Source of the DNA: Azospirillum sp. 412522
GTDB taxonomy: Bacteria; Pseudomonadota; Alphaproteobacteria; Azospirillales; Azospirillaceae
NCBI RefSeq assembly: GCF_019805165.1
Contig: NZ_RWIJ01000101.1
Span: 124,001-188,000, forward strand
Direction of reading: 5' to 3'
Length of the DNA: 64,000 nucleotides
Shown: positions 62,101 to 64,000 of the stretch, in pieces
Layout of the letters: every line of letters starts with the position of its first letter
Numbering within the stretch: position 1 is the stretch's first letter
The notes under the pieces: generated by a model
What the model was told of the DNA's origin: nothing
The model's input: only the letters and a program-made list of their open reading frames with translations
The model's database searches: none
Made by a program: the position numbers and the translations under genes

Positions 62101-64000
62101 CTCGGCGACCACGGCCATGGTGTCGTCCCTGTTCAGCGGCATCACCTATCGCAACGACACGCCGGCCGGCGATGCGACGATCCGCTTCACCCTGGACGAC
62201 GGTCACAGCGCCAGCACCACCGCCGACGTGACGGTGACGACCGACTTCATCTACGTCACCGGCACCGGTGACGGCAGCATCGTCGACGTGACCGACGGCG
62301 TCGGCCTGCGTGAAGCCGTCGCCATCGCCAGCGGGCAGACCGGCACCCAGACCATCGTCTTCGACAGCGGACTGGCCGGCGGCACCATCACGCTGGGCTC
62401 CAACCTGGCGATCGGCGAGAACATCACCTTCGACGCCGATGCGGCCAGCGGCCTGACCATCACCAACAGCACGATCACCGTCGCGTCCGGCACCACTCTG
62501 ACGCTGACCAACGGCAGCAGCGACACGCTGTCCATCGCCAGCAAGATCACCGGCAGCGGCGCCATCACCAAGACCGGCACCGGCACGGCGACGCTGAGCG
62601 GCGGCAACGACTACAGCGGCGCCACCAGCGTCAGCGACGGCACCTTGACGGTCAACGGCGGCATCGGCGACAGCAGCGCGGTGACGGTGGCGAGCGGCGC
62701 CACGCTGAACCTGTCCGGCGCCGAGACCATCGGGTCGCTGACCGGCACCGGCGCCATCACGCTGGGCGGCAACACGCTGACCGCCGGCGGCGACAACACC
62801 AGCACCAGCTTCGACGGCATCATCAGCGGCACCGGCGGCCTGGCAAAGGCCGGCACCGGCACCCTGACCCTGACCGGCACCAACAGCTACACCGGCACCA
62901 CCACCGTCAGCGCCGGCACGCTGGAACTGAACAGCAGCGCCGGCACCGCGATCGCCGACGGTTCGGCGGTGACCCTGTCGGGCGGCACGCTGAAGCTGTC
63001 GTCGGCGACCGAGACCATCGGCACGCTGAGCGGGGCCAGCGGCACGCTGGCGCTGGGCGGCAACGCACTGACCGTCACCCAGGCGAGCAACGGGACCTTC
63101 AGCGGCGCCATCACCGGCACCTCGTCGGGCAGCCTGACGCTGAACGCCGCCGCCAACAGCACGAGCCTGACGCTGGACGGCACCACCAACAGCACCGGCT
63201 TCGCCGGCGGCATCACCGTCACCAAAGGCTGGCTGCAGGTGTCCGCAGACAGCAATCTCGGCACCGGCACCCTGACGCTGAACGGCGGTACCCTGCGGCT
63301 TTCCGCCACCGCCGCCACCATCAGCAACGCCGTCGCCATCGGCAGCAGCGGCGGCACCATCAGCGTCGCCCCCAGTGGCGGCAACCTCACTCTGTCCGGC
63401 GTCCTCAGCGGATCAGGCAACCTGATCAAGGCGGCCGGCGGCGACCTGACCCTGTCGGGCAACAACAGCGGCTTCAGCGGCGCATTCACCATCAATTCCG
63501 GCACGGTGACGGTCAGCCATGCCAACGCGCTGGGCGACGCCACCGGCGGCACCACGGTGGCGGACGGCGCCGCCCTGGTCCTGTCGGGCGGCATCACCAT
63601 CGCCGAGAACCTGACCCTGTCGGGCAGCGGCGTCTCGTCGGGCGGCGCGCTGGTCAGCGCCAGCGGCACCAACACGGTCAGCGGCACCGTCACCCTGAAC
63701 GCCGACGCCACCGTCACCGCCACCAGCGCCCTGACCGTCAGCGGCGTGGTCAGCGGCGGCAACGCCCTGACCAAGGCGGGCACAGGCACGCTGACCCTGT
63801 CGGGCGACAACAGCTACAGCGGCGCCACCACCGTGTCGGCCGGCACGCTGGTCGCCGGACACGCCAACGCGCTCGGCACCACCGCGGCCGGCACGACGGT
63901 CGGCAGCGGCGCGGCGGTGGAGATCGCCAACGGCATCACGCTGGCTGAGAATTTCAGCATCGCGGGCACCGGCGTGGGGAGCACGGGAGCGTTGACGGTC
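59132..64000 (+). CDS. Giant DUF4347 surface protein with autotransporter-type repeats (partial)
   Basis: An open frame of at least 1623 residues that runs off the window. Near residue 40 it has LESRFMFDAA, the LEPR-XLL-like motif common at the start of type I secreted giants. Residues about 110-270 are DUF4347: VVFILSDVADYQ, HVVSHGSEGTV and LLLYGCEVAGHA give a His/Cys pair like clan CD peptidases. Then come Ig-like and cadherin-like beta domains (about residues 450-900) and, from about 1140, glycine-rich PATR repeats (GTLTLSGDNSYSGATTVSAGTL pattern in shifted copies). Export by type I secretion and a role in adhesion are likely. Confidence 0.85.
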   Translation, partial: MDSIFTQGRTGSRNLAKASGTDQRPGARSATVKAPLAIALESRFMFDAAGAATAAGDPAADHHADPAAANPDGHTADVAQKDVATPAPAAAMAAPPSGPVEVRAVDPVRNDGRKEVVFILSDVADYQSFVDGAKSGVEIVLLDASKDGLTQMAQWAQSHQGYDAIHVVSHGSEGTVNLGSLVLDSQTLATRSADVAALGSALNPDGDLLLYGCEVAGHAGQSFVTALAGISGADVAASNDLTGSSALGGNWILETKVGSIETAVAFSDASLARYDSLLVTDSVTFNSGVTGSLTSTVTVTTTDFGNVVFKLTDSGLTTAFGSLAAPSSAAVLDNADPGSSSKGLVINIDPTTSPVPNQPDYFVFATSNGSNFRFDSIDIFDFNSQGYSVIIVGYRDGVQQQSQTVTDTDLGNSPTVTLSADFNNVDEIRLYTSGGSSPDNPLELGFDNVILKSPVASGPPPTVTDANISISGATGTGGTYKIGDTVTATWDNTAAGDNNSGISGVTVDFSQFGGGTAVTATESSGVWTATYVITSGSVDGTNKNVSVKATKSDGGNATTADTSNATVDGVMPSVQSVSVTGSPAATATSVTFRVTFSESVSGVTTDDFQLTATGSASGTIASISGSGTTRDITVNGISGDGTLRLDLKSGTDIVDAAGNGNNSGGHIAAYSSGSAHTADLAGPSFSSSATQSVAENTTAVVTLAASDTNAPITYSIVGGADSGKFTLSSGALSFTSAPNYESPTDSDSDNVYVVTVRATDALGNTTDRTFNVTVTNVNETPTDITLSNATLTTSAATSAATVGSLTTADPDTGQSHTYTLVSGTGSTDNASFSISGSNLVVGSSPLSAGTYSVRVRATDNGSGTLFYEKAFTITVSANAAPVISDLNGDTKSWGGVGGTVFLDTFSVNTGVASVTDAENDQADWGGGSLTVQRATGGAWSADVFAFSTIYFVDTPTNATSGTLRYYTQANGTSFASYTNANGVLTITLNSSATTAMVSSLFSGITYRNDTPAGDATIRFTLDDGHSASTTADVTVTTDFIYVTGTGDGSIVDVTDGVGLREAVAIASGQTGTQTIVFDSGLAGGTITLGSNLAIGENITFDADAASGLTITNSTITVASGTTLTLTNGSSDTLSIASKITGSGAITKTGTGTATLSGGNDYSGATSVSDGTLTVNGGIGDSSAVTVASGATLNLSGAETIGSLTGTGAITLGGNTLTAGGDNTSTSFDGIISGTGGLAKAGTGTLTLTGTNSYTGTTTVSAGTLELNSSAGTAIADGSAVTLSGGTLKLSSATETIGTLSGASGTLALGGNALTVTQASNGTFSGAITGTSSGSLTLNAAANSTSLTLDGTTNSTGFAGGITVTKGWLQVSADSNLGTGTLTLNGGTLRLSATAATISNAVAIGSSGGTISVAPSGGNLTLSGVLSGSGNLIKAAGGDLTLSGNNSGFSGAFTINSGTVTVSHANALGDATGGTTVADGAALVLSGGITIAENLTLSGSGVSSGGALVSASGTNTVSGTVTLNADATVTATSALTVSGVVSGGNALTKAGTGTLTLSGDNSYSGATTVSAGTLVAGHANALGTTAAGTTVGSGAAVEIANGITLAENFSIAGTGVGSTGALTV

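Noticed and set aside
60239..62271. Out-of-frame plus and minus reading frames within the giant protein
   Set aside because: The frame starting at 59132 stays open through the region and encodes recognisable beta domains; the others are His/Arg-rich shadows.

Overview
The window is GC-rich DNA with long open frames on both strands. Its gene content points to an alphaproteobacterium of the Azospirillum/Rhodospirillales kind: type I secretion substrates without signal peptides, a Tat-exported PhoX phosphatase, DUF1800/DUF1501 and Rieske proteins, and many TPR-fused sugar and sulfo-transferases. This placement is inferred from protein families and base composition; no rRNA or other marker gene is present. 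I found no tRNA, CRISPR array or intact insertion sequence.

Layout. (1) 1-10 kb: the tail of an HlyD-type adaptor, a signal-less subtilase with a carbohydrate-binding tail, a DUF5672 protein, an M23 peptidase, a beta-helix protein with seven 40-residue tandem repeats, and a membrane flippase-like protein coupled to a methyltransferase-GT2 fusion. (2) 10-20.6 kb: a TetR/DinB divergent pair with a clear palindromic operator, two paralogous small proteins, phoX, a Nudix hydrolase, a sialidase-like propeller, a normal Rieske oxygenase, and a DUF1800/DUF1501 pair. (3) 20.6-26.5 kb: an ATC-hydrolase-like protein opposite a short LysR regulator, then a four-gene coupled unit (SDR, Rieske-only protein, Rieske-less oxygenase, GNAT) diverging from a ketoacyl-ACP synthase III. 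(4) 26.6-36.5 kb: an eleven-gene, almost gapless minus-strand operon for an unusual sugar: two epimerase/dehydratases, a GmhA-like isomerase, two DegT aminotransferases, a split transketolase, a HAD phosphatase, a kinase-like protein, a methyltransferase and a dehydrogenase. (5) 36.8-48 kb: WbuC cupin, large glycosyltransferase-like proteins, a C1q-like protein, a TylF methyltransferase, and a sulfotransferase-TPR-GSCFA fusion, with a decayed copy of the GSCFA gene end nearby. (6) 48-54.3 kb: a plus-strand run of a Gfo/Idh oxidoreductase, an HldE-like enzyme with reversed domain order, a sugar nucleotidyltransferase, a sugar C-methyltransferase and a TPR protein. (7) 54.6-58.3 kb: a glycine-zipper lipoprotein, an HEAGH protein, a P-loop sulfotransferase, a 2OG-Fe(II) oxygenase and a tail-collar protein. 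(8) 59.1 kb to the end: the start of a giant DUF4347/autotransporter-repeat surface protein.

How they fit together (inference). Most of the window makes, modifies and displays cell-surface polysaccharide and secreted proteins. The two sugar operons could supply a nucleotide-activated higher (heptose-like) amino sugar that is methylated, sulfated and perhaps N-acylated. The KASIII/SDR/Rieske pair/GNAT unit looks like a system that builds and oxidises an acyl group before transfer to an amine. The split Rieske oxygenase is the most unusual element, followed by the eleven-gene sugar operon and the fusion enzymes.
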